Both the position numbers and the translations under genes were made by a program. The notes beneath the pieces were generated by a model. It was given only the letters and a program-made list of their open reading frames with translations, was not told the origin of the DNA and searched no databases. Positions 43,119-52,177 of a stretch of 64,000 nucleotides of DNA are shown piece by piece (the stretch's first letter is position 1; each line of letters begins with the position of its first letter). The stretch lies in contig CALEWY010000106.1 of the NCBI GenBank assembly GCA_937925335.1, positions 1-64,000 on the forward strand, given 5' to 3'. Source of the stretch: an uncultured Acidimicrobiales bacterium (lineage in GTDB: Bacteria; Actinomycetota; Acidimicrobiia; Acidimicrobiales; SZUA-35).

Positions 43119-44408
43119 GTGGCAGCCATCGTGATCGTTGGAGTCATCGCGGCCTTCGTCGGCTCGCTCTTCTCTGGCAAGAAGTCCATGCAGCAAGAGA
43201 ACGCAGCATGGGCCGACGCAGCGCGGGCGCACAGCTTGATCGTCACACCAGGGTCGGGATTGGGCGGTCTCCCATCGATCTCGGGACAGGTCCGAGGGGT
43301 GGCGGTTCACGTCAAAGGCCACATGCGTGGCAGCGGAGACAGCAGGCAGCGCTACACCCGATACACGATCTCCTTTCCATCGGTCGGGCCAGCGGTGACG
43401 ATGAAGCGTCAGGGGTTCGGGGCATCGATTGGCAAGTTGTTTGGCCGGACGGTCGACGTGCAGATCGGTTCCGTTGGATTCGACAACGCAGTGGTGATCG
43501 ACACGAACAATCAGCCCGCTGTCCGGGCGTTTTTGAGCCCTGCTCGACAGAGCGTCGTGCTGGCGTTGTTCGAGCGCTTCCAGTTTGTGACCGTCACCAA
43601 CACGTCGATCGAAGCCGACACTCGCGGACGAGTCTCGTCGGCTCACGAGATGACCTCGACGATCCGCCAGCTGGTCGACATGGCATTGATCATCGGCGCC
43701 CCAACCGACGTCGACGTTGCGCTGACCAAACAAGCCGACGGGATGCTCGGCGAAGCGGTGGCTGAACTTCATGCCATCAACGAAACCTTCGCCGCGAACG
43801 ACCAGCCGAACTCGTTCGCCCAACTGCTCGAGGCGGAAGCTGCGGTGGCTCACGGTGACCCATCGGCTGCAATCGAGGCGCTTGATTCGATCGATCTCGA
43901 GGCTGGCAGTAGCCCAGACGTCGAGGAGTGGCGCGATGTGGCGGCGAGCCACCTGCTGCCGCCGATGCCGCCAGCCCAGGCGATGAACACCGGTGCGACG
44001 TTGCCGCCGCTTCCTCCGCTCGGCGCCGAGACGCCACCCATCGAGGAGGGGCCCGATCAGGACTGGGTCATCACCGACTTGTTGCAGTCAGATCGCACGG
44101 GCGCTGAGGCGGAGGCCCACTTCTTGGATCACTACTCGAACCGAGTCGTTCGCTGGTCGGGCGTTGTCGACAGCGAGCGACCGTTTCGCTACGACAGCGA
44201 CTTCGACGGTGAAGGTTTGCGAGCGGTCATCACCATTGGATCACTCGGTGATGGCGTGTTGATCACCAACCGGGTTCAGGCGGTTGTTCATCTTCCGACG
44301 GGCACGGAACTACGCCGCGGCGATGACATCACCATCGAGGGATCATTGCTGCGATTCGACCGCTACATGCGCAACTTCTACATCGCTGACGGATACCTCG
44401 TCGCCTAA
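43119..44408 (+). CDS. membrane-anchored protein of unknown function with C-terminal OB-like region
   Basis: 429 aa from GTG 43119. N-terminal membrane helix (AIVIVGVIAAFVGSLFSG), a domain about 25-190 (WADAARAHSLIVTPGSGLGGLPSISGQVRGVAVHVKGH...), a helical middle, a Pro-rich linker (PPMPPAQAMNTGATLPPLPPLG) and a C-terminal segment (NRVVRWSGVVDSERPF ... GDDITIEGSLLRFDRYMRNFYIADGYLVA). The last part resembles the tRNA_anti-like/OB fold found in exported proteins. Its last 66 bases overlap the 3' end of the opposite GGDEF-EAL gene. Confidence 0.75.
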   Translation: MAAIVIVGVIAAFVGSLFSGKKSMQQENAAWADAARAHSLIVTPGSGLGGLPSISGQVRGVAVHVKGHMRGSGDSRQRYTRYTISFPSVGPAVTMKRQGFGASIGKLFGRTVDVQIGSVGFDNAVVIDTNNQPAVRAFLSPARQSVVLALFERFQFVTVTNTSIEADTRGRVSSAHEMTSTIRQLVDMALIIGAPTDVDVALTKQADGMLGEAVAELHAINETFAANDQPNSFAQLLEAEAAVAHGDPSAAIEALDSIDLEAGSSPDVEEWRDVAASHLLPPMPPAQAMNTGATLPPLPPLGAETPPIEEGPDQDWVITDLLQSDRTGAEAEAHFLDHYSNRVVRWSGVVDSERPFRYDSDFDGEGLRAVITIGSLGDGVLITNRVQAVVHLPTGTELRRGDDITIEGSLLRFDRYMRNFYIADGYLVA

Positions 44409-46235
44409 CGAATCGACAAGCGCATCGGCCGGCCGAGAGGCTGCAGCGTTGCGCTCAACAACATCTCGTAGGAAGTCATCGATACGCATTGGGCGGCCGA
44501 AGAGATAGCCCTGGAATGCATCGACGCCAAGTGTGCGCATCGTTTGATGATCGGCATCGCTCTCGATTCCCTCGGCGATGACACCGATGTCGGAATCGAG
44601 GCAGAACTGCGTGACGCCTCGCACGATCGCACCAAGCGGCCCGGAGGCTCCCTGCACCATGCTCATATCGAGTTTCAGGTGCGTGATTGGCAGGTGTCGA
44701 AGGCGGGCCACACTTGAGTAGCCAGCGCCAAAGTCATCGATAGCGAGCATGACGCCGAGATCGCGGAGGCCCTGCACGGCACCTTCCCACACTCGATCTT
44801 TGCCAAGTCGTTCCGATTCGGTGATCTCGATCATGAGACGCTCGGGCGAAACACCATGTTCGGCGAGCAGCCGGCTCACCCGGCCGGGAAGTTCGACGTC
44901 GAGCAGGTGGCTTGCCGCCACGTTGGCTGACACGAACAGGTCAATTCCCTGGTCTCGGAACTCGGGCTGCTGCAATCGGGCGGCCAACTTCACCGCATGT
45001 TCGAGCATGACGTCATCGAGCTGGCCGAGCAGACCGTTCTCGGTGAGCATGTCCATGAACTGGGCCGGCGACAAGAGGGTTCCGTCCGGAATCCGCCATC
45101 GGGCGAGCATCTCACATCCGACGACGCCGTGGTCGTTCACGATGACTTGAGTGACAGGGACGATCGGGCTGTCGGCCTGGTCGAGCGATGTCAGTGCAAC
45201 CGAACGATCGAATCGTTCCTGCAGCACACCCTCGCTCTTGACGAGCGGCTGGCCCTCGCGCTTTGCATGACGAAGCGCATGGCCAGCTTCGCTGAGCAAT
45301 CGATCGCCCGTATCGGTGAGGCGCCCGGTCGCGACGCCGGCCGAGAGTGTGACGTTCACCTGCCCCTGGCGGTCGGCGAGCGGCATCTGCAGTGGTGCGA
45401 CGACCTCGAGGTCGAGGAGTGTGTCGCTGTGTGCGACGGCGACGAACTCGTCACCGCCGTGGCGAGCGATTCGCCATTCCGGGGAGAGCGTCGTTCGGAG
45501 GTGCCTGGCGATCGTGACGAGCACCTGATCGCCGACGCCGTGGCCCTGTGTGTCGTTGATCTGTTTGAAGCGGTCGGCATCGAAGATTGCGAGCGTGACG
45601 TCGGCTCCATCGAGCGATGCGAGTTCGGCTTCCAGGCCTCGACGATTGAGCAAGCCCGTGAGCGGATCGGTCCCGACCATTCGTTCGGCGTGGGTCAGTC
45701 GTTCATCGAGCGTGTCACTCATCTGCTTGTTGCGCCCGGCGGTGAGCGTCATGCTCACGAGGAGAGGGATGACGCCGATGACCAGAAATGGGTTGATAAC
45801 CGTGGCGGCCATCACGGTGAGCGCGACCCCGACCGTCGTAGTCCCGAGCCACCACGTCGGAATCTCCAAGTAGGGAAGAACCGCAACCTCGAACGAGATG
45901 TAGGCGATCGCAATCATGGACGCGATCCAGGGTGCGCTTGGATGGTCGGCTCCCCAGACCATCACGGCGCCGCAGATCGACGCGAACAGCGTGGCGGTGC
46001 TGATCGCCCATGCTTGCCAAGCTCGTGGCGATGGCCGAAAGGCGATCACGAGCAAGAACAGAACGCTTTGGGCGAAGTACAAACCGGACCAGGTGATCGG
46101 GAACCAGGCCGGTGTCCAGCTCTTCACGACGAACGGAATCACGACCATTGAGGCCACAACGCCACCACCCGAGACCTTGATCTGGTCGACAAGTCGCACC
46201 AATGGTGGCTTGGAGAGATCTGCAGAGGTGGCCAT
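44343..46235 (-). CDS. membrane GGDEF-EAL cyclic-di-GMP protein
   Basis: 630 aa. The N-terminal ~180 residues hold about six membrane helices (a MASE-like sensor, not further classified). GGDEF (~190-345): DPLTGLLNRRGLE, IFDADRFKQINDTQGHG and intact RHGGDEFVAVA. EAL (~360-610): CEMLARW (E-x-L-x-R kept), IEITESE, IDDFGAGYSSVA, LKLDMSMV, VIAEGIES and QGYLFGRPM. The catalytic residues I can check are all there. No RxxD I-site is visible. It is a second c-di-GMP enzyme alongside the soluble PAS protein. Confidence 0.92.
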   Translation of the reverse strand: MATSADLSKPPLVRLVDQIKVSGGGVVASMVVIPFVVKSWTPAWFPITWSGLYFAQSVLFLLVIAFRPSPRAWQAWAISTATLFASICGAVMVWGADHPSAPWIASMIAIAYISFEVAVLPYLEIPTWWLGTTTVGVALTVMAATVINPFLVIGVIPLLVSMTLTAGRNKQMSDTLDERLTHAERMVGTDPLTGLLNRRGLEAELASLDGADVTLAIFDADRFKQINDTQGHGVGDQVLVTIARHLRTTLSPEWRIARHGGDEFVAVAHSDTLLDLEVVAPLQMPLADRQGQVNVTLSAGVATGRLTDTGDRLLSEAGHALRHAKREGQPLVKSEGVLQERFDRSVALTSLDQADSPIVPVTQVIVNDHGVVGCEMLARWRIPDGTLLSPAQFMDMLTENGLLGQLDDVMLEHAVKLAARLQQPEFRDQGIDLFVSANVAASHLLDVELPGRVSRLLAEHGVSPERLMIEITESERLGKDRVWEGAVQGLRDLGVMLAIDDFGAGYSSVARLRHLPITHLKLDMSMVQGASGPLGAIVRGVTQFCLDSDIGVIAEGIESDADHQTMRTLGVDAFQGYLFGRPMRIDDFLRDVVERNAAASRPADALVDSLGDEVSVSDVEVAHVAVESQQ

Positions 46236-46309
46236 CGGAGCATTCTTCGACCGAAAACGGGCCCGGATTGAGTTGTCCCTCTCCCGCTCGCAGAGTGCTC
46301 GTTTCGGGT

Positions 46310-46675
46310 TTAGTCGACGGTGGCCTCGTCAGCGACGGCATCGAGGGTGGACTCCGCCACGAGAAACTTCGCCGCTGCTCGTTCCAATGCTCGGAACTCG
46401 GCTTCATGAACCGTGATGCCGTTTCGAAGCGAATCGTGCCGTTTCTGGGCGTTCTGTTCGTGCGGCTGGTGGGGGAGAACGAGTGAACCGATCGAACCGT
46501 CGTCGATCCGGCTGAGCACGTGTGCGATCGCTGGTTGCCCATCGGCAGCACACTGCATCACGCCGGTTGCCAGCTCGGCAGCGGATCCGGCATCGACACC
46601 GGCAACGCGGAGGATGCGGTTGACGAGATCGACGATCTCCCTCGGGGCGACCGGAATCGCACGTGTTGGAGTCAC
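46310..46675 (-). CDS. hypothetical protein, coupled to the upstream 599-aa protein
   Basis: 121 aa. REIVDLVNRILRVAGVDAGSAAELATGVMQCAADGQPAIAHVLSRIDDG is a two-helix pattern reminiscent of the N-terminus of the malate/L-lactate dehydrogenase (Ldh_2) family, but the Rossmann-like remainder is missing. The rest (HEAEFRALERAAAKFLVAESTLDAV) is helical. The ATG overlaps the upstream stop. Not recognised. Confidence 0.6.
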   Translation of the reverse strand: MTPTRAIPVAPREIVDLVNRILRVAGVDAGSAAELATGVMQCAADGQPAIAHVLSRIDDGSIGSLVLPHQPHEQNAQKRHDSLRNGITVHEAEFRALERAAAKFLVAESTLDAVADEATVD

Positions 46676-48471
46676 TGGGTGTCGGGACGAGGGGGCAGGG
46701 GCCAGGCGTCGTCGAGCGACGGGCCGTCAGGCGATGCGGAGCACGCATTGAGATCGGCGACGCGAGGTGCGCCTTGATTGAGCGTGACTCGCAGCCAATC
46801 GGTTGACTTCGGCTTGAAGTGATCCATGCCGTACTGGGCGAGCTGAAAGCGCTGCATTTGGAGCGGGAGGTAGTTGGCCGAGCAAACGTTGTCGCGCGGT
46901 TCGCCGTAGGGATCGCTGGCGGTGGCAAGACGGCGAACGGCCAGCCGGTGCTCTGGCTGCTCATCGAGAAGGTCACCGATGGGGCGATCCGGATCGCCGG
47001 TATCGGCTGTGACGGCATCGCGAAGCCGAGCGATCCGCAGCGCAACATCGATGGCGACATCGCGGCCCTCGGGACCGAGCCGTTCCCTGGGCGCTCGCCG
47101 TGGCTCCTCGGTGTTGTCGGAGATGACCCACCAGAAGGCGTCGGCCTCAGCAGACGACACGTCCAAGTCGTCGATCCATGACCAATGAGCCTCGATCAGC
47201 TGTCTGATGTCGCCAACGCTCGTGCTCGGGGGGAGCGTTGGCTCCTCATCGTCGACGAGGAGCCAGCCATCGACGTCGTCATCATCGAGTTCGCTGAGTT
47301 CGAGTAGGAGCGACACGACCCATTCGGTCGTCTCTGGGTCACCGGTGGCTTCAGCCCATCGATAGAGATCGTCGAACGGTGTCGCAGATGCGCTTTCGCG
47401 CACCGCCGCCCACGCCTCTGTGATGGCGTCGAGCGCAGGGCGAAGCTCTTGCGGTGAGCGGAAGGGTGTGCAGTCGTCTCCGGTGCCGGTTGCCAGGTGG
47501 GCACTCGCTCGGCCGATCCACGAGTCGATGACGTCGGACCGACCTTCGGTGGGGGCCATCGCTCGGACCTCGGCAAGCGCGATCTCGCGAACGGCGATCC
47601 AGCTATTGACGATTCGTGGATGTTTGAACGCGTAGGGGACGAGGCCAAGGCCGGTTGCATTGCCAAGCCCGAAGTAGCGACGCCACTTCTCATCGAATCC
47701 GGCGGCGGTCGTGCCGTCGACGGCGGCCTTTTCGGCTGCGCAGTGCTCGACGATGTCGTAGCTGAGTTCACGAAAGAGCCACGCGCACACGAACTGGGCT
47801 CGGTAGGGAACACCGAGCGGATGGCCGGGCGGATACCCCTCGAACGACCGCATGCCGTACTTGCCGTTGGCGTAGAACGCAGTGCTCCGCATGATGTAGC
47901 CACTGTCGCCGACATGGTCACAGTCAGGTTGGTTGCCCTCGGCGAGGCGATCGACGAGGTACTGGAAGAACCGGACGCTTCGGTTGCCTCGTGTCAGAAC
48001 GAGCACTCGGGGATCGAGGCGCGCCTGCTCCTGCTGGGGAATCTGGGTCCGCAGCGTGTCGGCCAGTTCGTCGGTGAGCGGGCCATCGACGAGACATGCC
48101 GTGATCTCCCACCGGTTGGCGATGACCCGATCGGTGTGTTCGGATTCGTCGAGCAGGCGGGTGAATGCAACAAAGGTAGCCGACCGAGGTTGTCCGTCTT
48201 CGGCCTCGCCGAGGTTGATCTCATACGCAGCCTCGCCGGCACCGAGAGCATCGATCGCAAACCGAGTCCGTCGAACGGTCCAGCCTTCGGTCGAAGCTCG
48301 ACGGAGCATCATTCGATTGAAGCTGTATCGAGTCAGTCTGACGGCTCCGAGCATCTCGGGAGCCATGACAAGCGACGGTGCACGAAGGGCGTCGCGGCGG
48401 GCGTCCAGCTCAGCGGCGAGTTGCGATTGAGCTCCGGCGCCGGATGCGCTCGTGTTTGTCGACAACGTCAT
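46672..48471 (-). CDS. unrecognised 599-residue protein
   Basis: 599 aa, cytoplasmic by composition (no signal or membrane helix). Ordered motifs suggest a folded enzyme or regulator: LTRYSFNRMMLRRASTEGWTVRRTRFAIDALGAGEAAYEI, VLTRGNRSVRFFQYLVDRLAEGNQPDCDHVGDSGYIMRSTAFYANGKYGMRSFEGYPP, GFDEKWRRYFGLGNATGLGLVPYAFKHPRIVNSWI and NYLPLQMQRFQLAQYGMDHFKPKSTDWLRVTLNQGAPR. No family known to me. It forms a two-gene operon with the 121-aa protein (ATGA overlap). Confidence 0.75.
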   Translation of the reverse strand: MTLSTNTSASGAGAQSQLAAELDARRDALRAPSLVMAPEMLGAVRLTRYSFNRMMLRRASTEGWTVRRTRFAIDALGAGEAAYEINLGEAEDGQPRSATFVAFTRLLDESEHTDRVIANRWEITACLVDGPLTDELADTLRTQIPQQEQARLDPRVLVLTRGNRSVRFFQYLVDRLAEGNQPDCDHVGDSGYIMRSTAFYANGKYGMRSFEGYPPGHPLGVPYRAQFVCAWLFRELSYDIVEHCAAEKAAVDGTTAAGFDEKWRRYFGLGNATGLGLVPYAFKHPRIVNSWIAVREIALAEVRAMAPTEGRSDVIDSWIGRASAHLATGTGDDCTPFRSPQELRPALDAITEAWAAVRESASATPFDDLYRWAEATGDPETTEWVVSLLLELSELDDDDVDGWLLVDDEEPTLPPSTSVGDIRQLIEAHWSWIDDLDVSSAEADAFWWVISDNTEEPRRAPRERLGPEGRDVAIDVALRIARLRDAVTADTGDPDRPIGDLLDEQPEHRLAVRRLATASDPYGEPRDNVCSANYLPLQMQRFQLAQYGMDHFKPKSTDWLRVTLNQGAPRVADLNACSASPDGPSLDDAWPLPPRPDTQ

Positions 48472-48597
48472 GGTCCGGCGATTCTGTCAGACTCATTGGC
48501 TCGGCGATAGGTCCGCATGCGAACCTCGCATGGAATTGCCGCCCTGTGAAAGTGGGCGTTCGGGAACAAACCCGGCAGTGAGTTGTTGGAGCTGAAC

Positions 48598-49248
48598 ATG
48601 CTGGTTGAGATCTGGTCCGATGTTGTCTGTCCGTGGTGCTACATCGGAAAGCGCCGATGGGAGAGTGCGCTGGCGACGTTCGCCGAGGCTCATCCCGAGG
48701 CCGAGGTTGAGGTGGTGTACCGGGCATTCCAGCTCGACCCTGGTGCCGACCCGTCGAAGTCCGGCCCGGTGCGAGAGGCCTACGAAAAGAAGTTCGGTGG
48801 CCCCGACGAGGCCCAGGCGATCATCGATCGTGTGTCTGGTGAGGCAGCGGGCGAGGGCTTGGCGTTCGACATGGACTCTGCGCTGCGGTCGAACACGTTG
48901 TTGGCCCATCGACTGTTGGTTCTCGCCGAGCAGCATGGCTGCCAGCTCGAGATGAAGGAACGGTTGATGGCTGCGTACTTCTGCGAGGGCGAACCGATCG
49001 GCGATCTCGCCGCACTCGTTCGACTCGCGGCCGACGTTGGGATCGACGAAGAGGTGAGCCGGGGGTTCCTTCAGGGTGACGGAGGCCGCGTCGAGGTAGC
49101 AGCACAGCTCGAGTCAGCAGCCGACAACGGGATCTTCTCAGTGCCGACCTTCGTGTTCAATCGCGAGGTGAGCCTGCCGGGTGCACATCCAGCCGAAATG
49201 TTTGGACGGGTGCTCGAGAAGCTCTGGGCGGCTGAAGCGAGCAACTGA
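48598..49248 (+). CDS. DsbA-family FrnE-like oxidoreductase
   Basis: 216 aa from ATG 48598 (TTGGAG upstream). Thioredoxin-fold with the active site EIWSDVVCPWCYIGKRRWE (CPWC), the helical insert typical of DsbA/FrnE, and the cis-Pro segment FSVPTFVFNREVSLPGA. Also visible is FQLDPGADPS and the late ENLW-like FGRVLEKLW. No signal peptide, so it is a cytoplasmic thiol oxidoreductase or isomerase. FrnE relatives are linked to polyketide biosynthesis and oxidative stress. Confidence 0.92.
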   Translation: MLVEIWSDVVCPWCYIGKRRWESALATFAEAHPEAEVEVVYRAFQLDPGADPSKSGPVREAYEKKFGGPDEAQAIIDRVSGEAAGEGLAFDMDSALRSNTLLAHRLLVLAEQHGCQLEMKERLMAAYFCEGEPIGDLAALVRLAADVGIDEEVSRGFLQGDGGRVEVAAQLESAADNGIFSVPTFVFNREVSLPGAHPAEMFGRVLEKLWAAEASN

Positions 49249-49304
49249 AGTGAGCACCTGAAGCGGGCTGCCGAGTGTCGGAGCCTCCGGACCCCGGCGA
49301 GGGC

Positions 49305-49352
49305 GGAACCCAACGACGGTGGAACCCAACGACGGTGGAACCCAACGACAGT
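49305..49352. repeat. three 16-nt tandem units between convergent genes
   Basis: GGAACCCAACGACGGT twice and GGAACCCAACGACAGT once, directly abutting and followed by GGAACCTGA. No spacers, so not CRISPR. A 16-nt unit is not frame-preserving, and this array is the only one outside genes. Confidence 0.9.
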
Positions 49353-49361
49353 GGAACCTGA

Positions 49362-51413
49362 CTAGGAACGGGCCACACATCCGCCGTAGGGCATCAGGCT
49401 GAGCTCCAGCGACTGCGTCGGGTCCATGTTGATTTCAACGAGTCCGCCACTGTTGGCTTCAACGAGTCCGACGTTGTTGGCTTCGACGAGTCCTGCGTTG
49501 GGATCAACTGCATCACACATGAGAAGCCAGTCGCCCGGTTGGAGCGGCGTTTGTTGGTCGAGGAGTTCGAGGTCGATTGCAACGTCGATGGACTCCGACG
49601 TTCCGTTGATCGCTCCGAGCCACCACGTTTCACCCTGGCGTCGTGCGATCACAACGTGAGACCCGGGCGTGCCGGCGAGGAGGACCGTTTCATCCCATAC
49701 GGCGGGAACGTCGGCAAGGAACTCGACGACCGACGGTGGCTGTGACCGGTAGCTCTCCGGTGTGTCGGCAAAGTGTTGGAGCCCGCTTTCGAACACGACC
49801 GATAGAGCGAGCTCGTGCCCGTCGGTTGTGAGTCGTCCATGCGAGTCTTCGTCGCTGAAGATGACCGGGGTGTAGTCCATGGATCCGATCACGTTTCGGG
49901 TGAATGGGAGGATCGTGTTGTGGGTCGCTGCGTTGGCTGCATATCGAGGATCGAAGGTGTAGGTCTCCGCCCCTCGTACCGATTCCATGGTCATCAGGTT
50001 CGGGTATTGACGTTCCCAACCCCGCGGGATTGTGCTTCCGTGGAAGTTCACCAGCAGCTCGAATTCCGCAGCGTCCTCCAAGATGCCGATGTAGCGGGCG
50101 ATCGATTCCTGTTTGTCGGAGTGGAAGAAATCGACTTTGACGCCGACGATTCCAAGTTCAGCGATGCGAGCGAACTCCGCTCGTCGCAAGTCGGAGTCAA
50201 ACATGAGATCGCGCGGGGCTTCGGTCACGGGATTGTTCGGCCCACCGGAGTTGTACCAAAGGAAGAGGCCGACGCCCAAGCGGTCAGCGAGGTCGACGAG
50301 CGCTTGCAGATCATCGGCTGGAATCTCGTTCCAGTTGGCGTCGATCAGTGAGTATTCCCAACCGATCTCGGCTGCGAACTCGACGTAGGCAGCCATGGAT
50401 TGTGGGTTGCGCGAGCTGTCGTGGTCGGCCCACCAACTCCACGACACACGGCCAGGCGCGATCCAGTCGGGTGGCGCTTCGGGCGAGCTGGTCGGGTCGG
50501 CGCCGAGATGCCGGACGGCATTCGACGCAACGATCGTTTGCAGATCGCCGATGATGGCGACCCGCCACGGCGTTGTGATCGGGAGCGAAGCGGTTGGAGC
50601 GCGCTCTCCGAAACCGTCTCCCTCGCCTTGGTCGGGCAGCGACAGAACGAACTCGCCGTCTGCGGTCTCCGGACCGAGCCGACTGCCGGCGTAGTCGGCG
50701 GTGAGTCCTGCTTCGGTGAGAAGAACCCACGGGGCGGTGGATGAAGCTGGACTGGTCTGGAACAACGCCGGGAATCCCCAGCCGCCATCGGCGTCGCCTG
50801 GGTTGTCAACCTCGAGCCCATTCGTAAAGAACGCCTCGTAGGCGGGTGTGAACCGAGTCGGTCGGTCATAGGGCAAGAGCCACGTGTTGCTCGTCTCTGG
50901 CATCGAGAACGAGGAGCGATCCCACTCGACGGTGAGCGCTCCTCCGCTCGCCCCGTCCGAACTGTCAACCACCCTCGATCGAAAGGCGGCGGCATCGTTC
51001 GACGCCCAGACGTCGATCTCGAGAACGAGGTCTCCCGGCGATTCGAACACGATGGTGCGAACGTTGGCTGCGGTTTCAGATTGGCGGGTCTTGCCGGTCG
51101 GCAGTTCGAACGAGTCAACGATGGTCGATGACGAGCCCGCATCGGCCACCGTGAGGTTGGTTGCCAGCGATCCAGCCGAGGTCTCGAGCCCAAGCCGGGA
51201 TAGCCCGATCACCTCGATGCCGCCCGCTTCCACTCGATACACCGGTTCGCCCGAACTGGTGAGTCCGACCTCGATCGTGATCTGTCCGCTCGGCGAGGTC
51301 GTCGGAGTTGACTCGACCATGGTCCGCGATGCCACTCGATCAAAGACTGGGGCTGACGTGCACGATGCCAGAACGAGCATCAGGACGAGGAATGGAGTCG
51401 CGCGGGCGGTCAT
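49362..51413 (-). CDS. glycoside hydrolase family 97 lipoprotein, possible alpha-galactosidase
   Basis: 683 aa. Signal peptide FLVLMLVLASCTSAP with lipobox. N-terminal beta-sandwich (about 40-290), then a (beta/alpha)8 region: WWADHDSSRNPQSMAAYVEFAAEIGWEYSLIDANWNEIP, LFLWYNSGGPNN, VGVKVDFFHSDKQESIARYIGILEDAAEFELLVNFHGSTIPRGWERQYPNLMTMESVRGAE. C-terminal beta domain. GH97 contains inverting alpha-glucosidases and retaining alpha-galactosidases; the Asp in GVKVDFF is where the retaining nucleophile is expected. The operon with galT supports a galactosidase (inference). Three 24-nt units near the 3' end add GLVEAN-type octapeptides. Confidence 0.87.
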   Translation of the reverse strand: MTARATPFLVLMLVLASCTSAPVFDRVASRTMVESTPTTSPSGQITIEVGLTSSGEPVYRVEAGGIEVIGLSRLGLETSAGSLATNLTVADAGSSSTIVDSFELPTGKTRQSETAANVRTIVFESPGDLVLEIDVWASNDAAAFRSRVVDSSDGASGGALTVEWDRSSFSMPETSNTWLLPYDRPTRFTPAYEAFFTNGLEVDNPGDADGGWGFPALFQTSPASSTAPWVLLTEAGLTADYAGSRLGPETADGEFVLSLPDQGEGDGFGERAPTASLPITTPWRVAIIGDLQTIVASNAVRHLGADPTSSPEAPPDWIAPGRVSWSWWADHDSSRNPQSMAAYVEFAAEIGWEYSLIDANWNEIPADDLQALVDLADRLGVGLFLWYNSGGPNNPVTEAPRDLMFDSDLRRAEFARIAELGIVGVKVDFFHSDKQESIARYIGILEDAAEFELLVNFHGSTIPRGWERQYPNLMTMESVRGAETYTFDPRYAANAATHNTILPFTRNVIGSMDYTPVIFSDEDSHGRLTTDGHELALSVVFESGLQHFADTPESYRSQPPSVVEFLADVPAVWDETVLLAGTPGSHVVIARRQGETWWLGAINGTSESIDVAIDLELLDQQTPLQPGDWLLMCDAVDPNAGLVEANNVGLVEANSGGLVEINMDPTQSLELSLMPYGGCVARS
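49429..49500 (-). repeat. three 24-nt tandem units at the GH97 gene 3' end
   Basis: Units of the type TTGGCTTCAACGAGTCCGACGTTG coding for NAGLVEAN/NVGLVEAN/SGGLVEIN, in frame, inserted before the final beta-strand. Confidence 0.85.
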
Positions 51414-52177
51414 GGTGTGTCCTCATGACTTCTCGAGTCGATCGTCCCGTCGCTGAGGTGAACGACCCGATCGGCGAAGTCGTCGAGAGCCGGATCATGG
51501 GTTGCCACGACGATGGTCGATCCGGTGGTGTCCACAATGGTTCGTAGGGTGGACAGCACGCTGGACCCGGTCTCGACGTCGAGTTCGCCCGTTGGTTCGT
51601 CGGCGATCACCAGCTGTGCGTCGGCGGCGGTCGCTCGTGCGATGGCGACTCGCTGACGTTGCCCGCCAGACAGTTCATCGGGACGGTGTTCCGACCAATC
51701 GAGAAGGCCGACCATCGCCAAGTGCTCGTTCACCCGATCAGCTCGCTCTCGCCGAGGAATGCCGGCGATACGAAGGGCGACCTCCACGTTCTCGAACGCC
51801 GTCATCGACGTCACGAGCCCGTGGCTCTGAAACACGAACCCGAGCGTGGTTCGGCGCCACTCCGCAGCCGCTGTCTGACCGAGCGACGTCACATCGGTTC
51901 CGAGGACTCGGACACGCCCCTCGGTCGCTTGATCGATGCCCCCAATGATGTTGAGGAGTGTGGTCTTGCCGCTGCCAGATCGACCCCGGAGAGCGACGAG
52001 CGAACCTGGTGCAATGGCAAGCTCGATGCCGCGCAGCGCGTGCACCGCGCCGCCTCGTCCTTCATAGGTTCGGGTCACTCCCTCGAGAAGAATCGCTGAG
52101 GATTCAGGTTTGGCCGGCCCAGTTTTGGTCAGCCCGGTTTTGGTCAGGCCAGAATCGGCCATCTCAGCTTCTGTCAT
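51410..52177 (-). CDS. ABC transporter ATP-binding protein (MacB/LolD-like)
   Basis: 255 aa from ATG 52177. Walker A LRGRSGSGKTTLLNIIGG, Q-loop GFVFQSHGLV, signature DELSGGQRQRVAIARA, Walker B LVIADEPTGELD and H-loop VATHDPAL. The EPTGELD motif is that of the MacB/LolD group that pairs with FtsX-type permeases. The N-terminal ~25 residues carry a SGLTKTGLTKTG repeat. It overlaps the previous ATPase gene by 14 bp; its stop overlaps the GH97 start. Confidence 0.9.
   Translation of the reverse strand: MTEAEMADSGLTKTGLTKTGPAKPESSAILLEGVTRTYEGRGGAVHALRGIELAIAPGSLVALRGRSGSGKTTLLNIIGGIDQATEGRVRVLGTDVTSLGQTAAAEWRRTTLGFVFQSHGLVTSMTAFENVEVALRIAGIPRRERADRVNEHLAMVGLLDWSEHRPDELSGGQRQRVAIARATAADAQLVIADEPTGELDVETGSSVLSTLRTIVDTTGSTIVVATHDPALDDFADRVVHLSDGTIDSRSHEDTP
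52107..52151 (-). repeat. three 15-nt tandem units in the ABC ATPase N-terminus
   Basis: GTTTTGGTCAGCCCG-type units (three, the first more diverged) encode GLTKT pentapeptides ahead of the ATPase domain. Confidence 0.8.

Noticed and set aside
44343-46235. apparently degenerate EAL motif (CEMLARW)
   Set aside because: The E-x-L-x-R pattern, IEITES, DDFGAG, LKLD, AEGIES and Q residues are all present, so the phosphodiesterase site looks intact.
49305-49352. possible CRISPR or attachment repeat
   Set aside because: Units are 16 nt and directly abutting, with no spacers and no cas or integrase genes.
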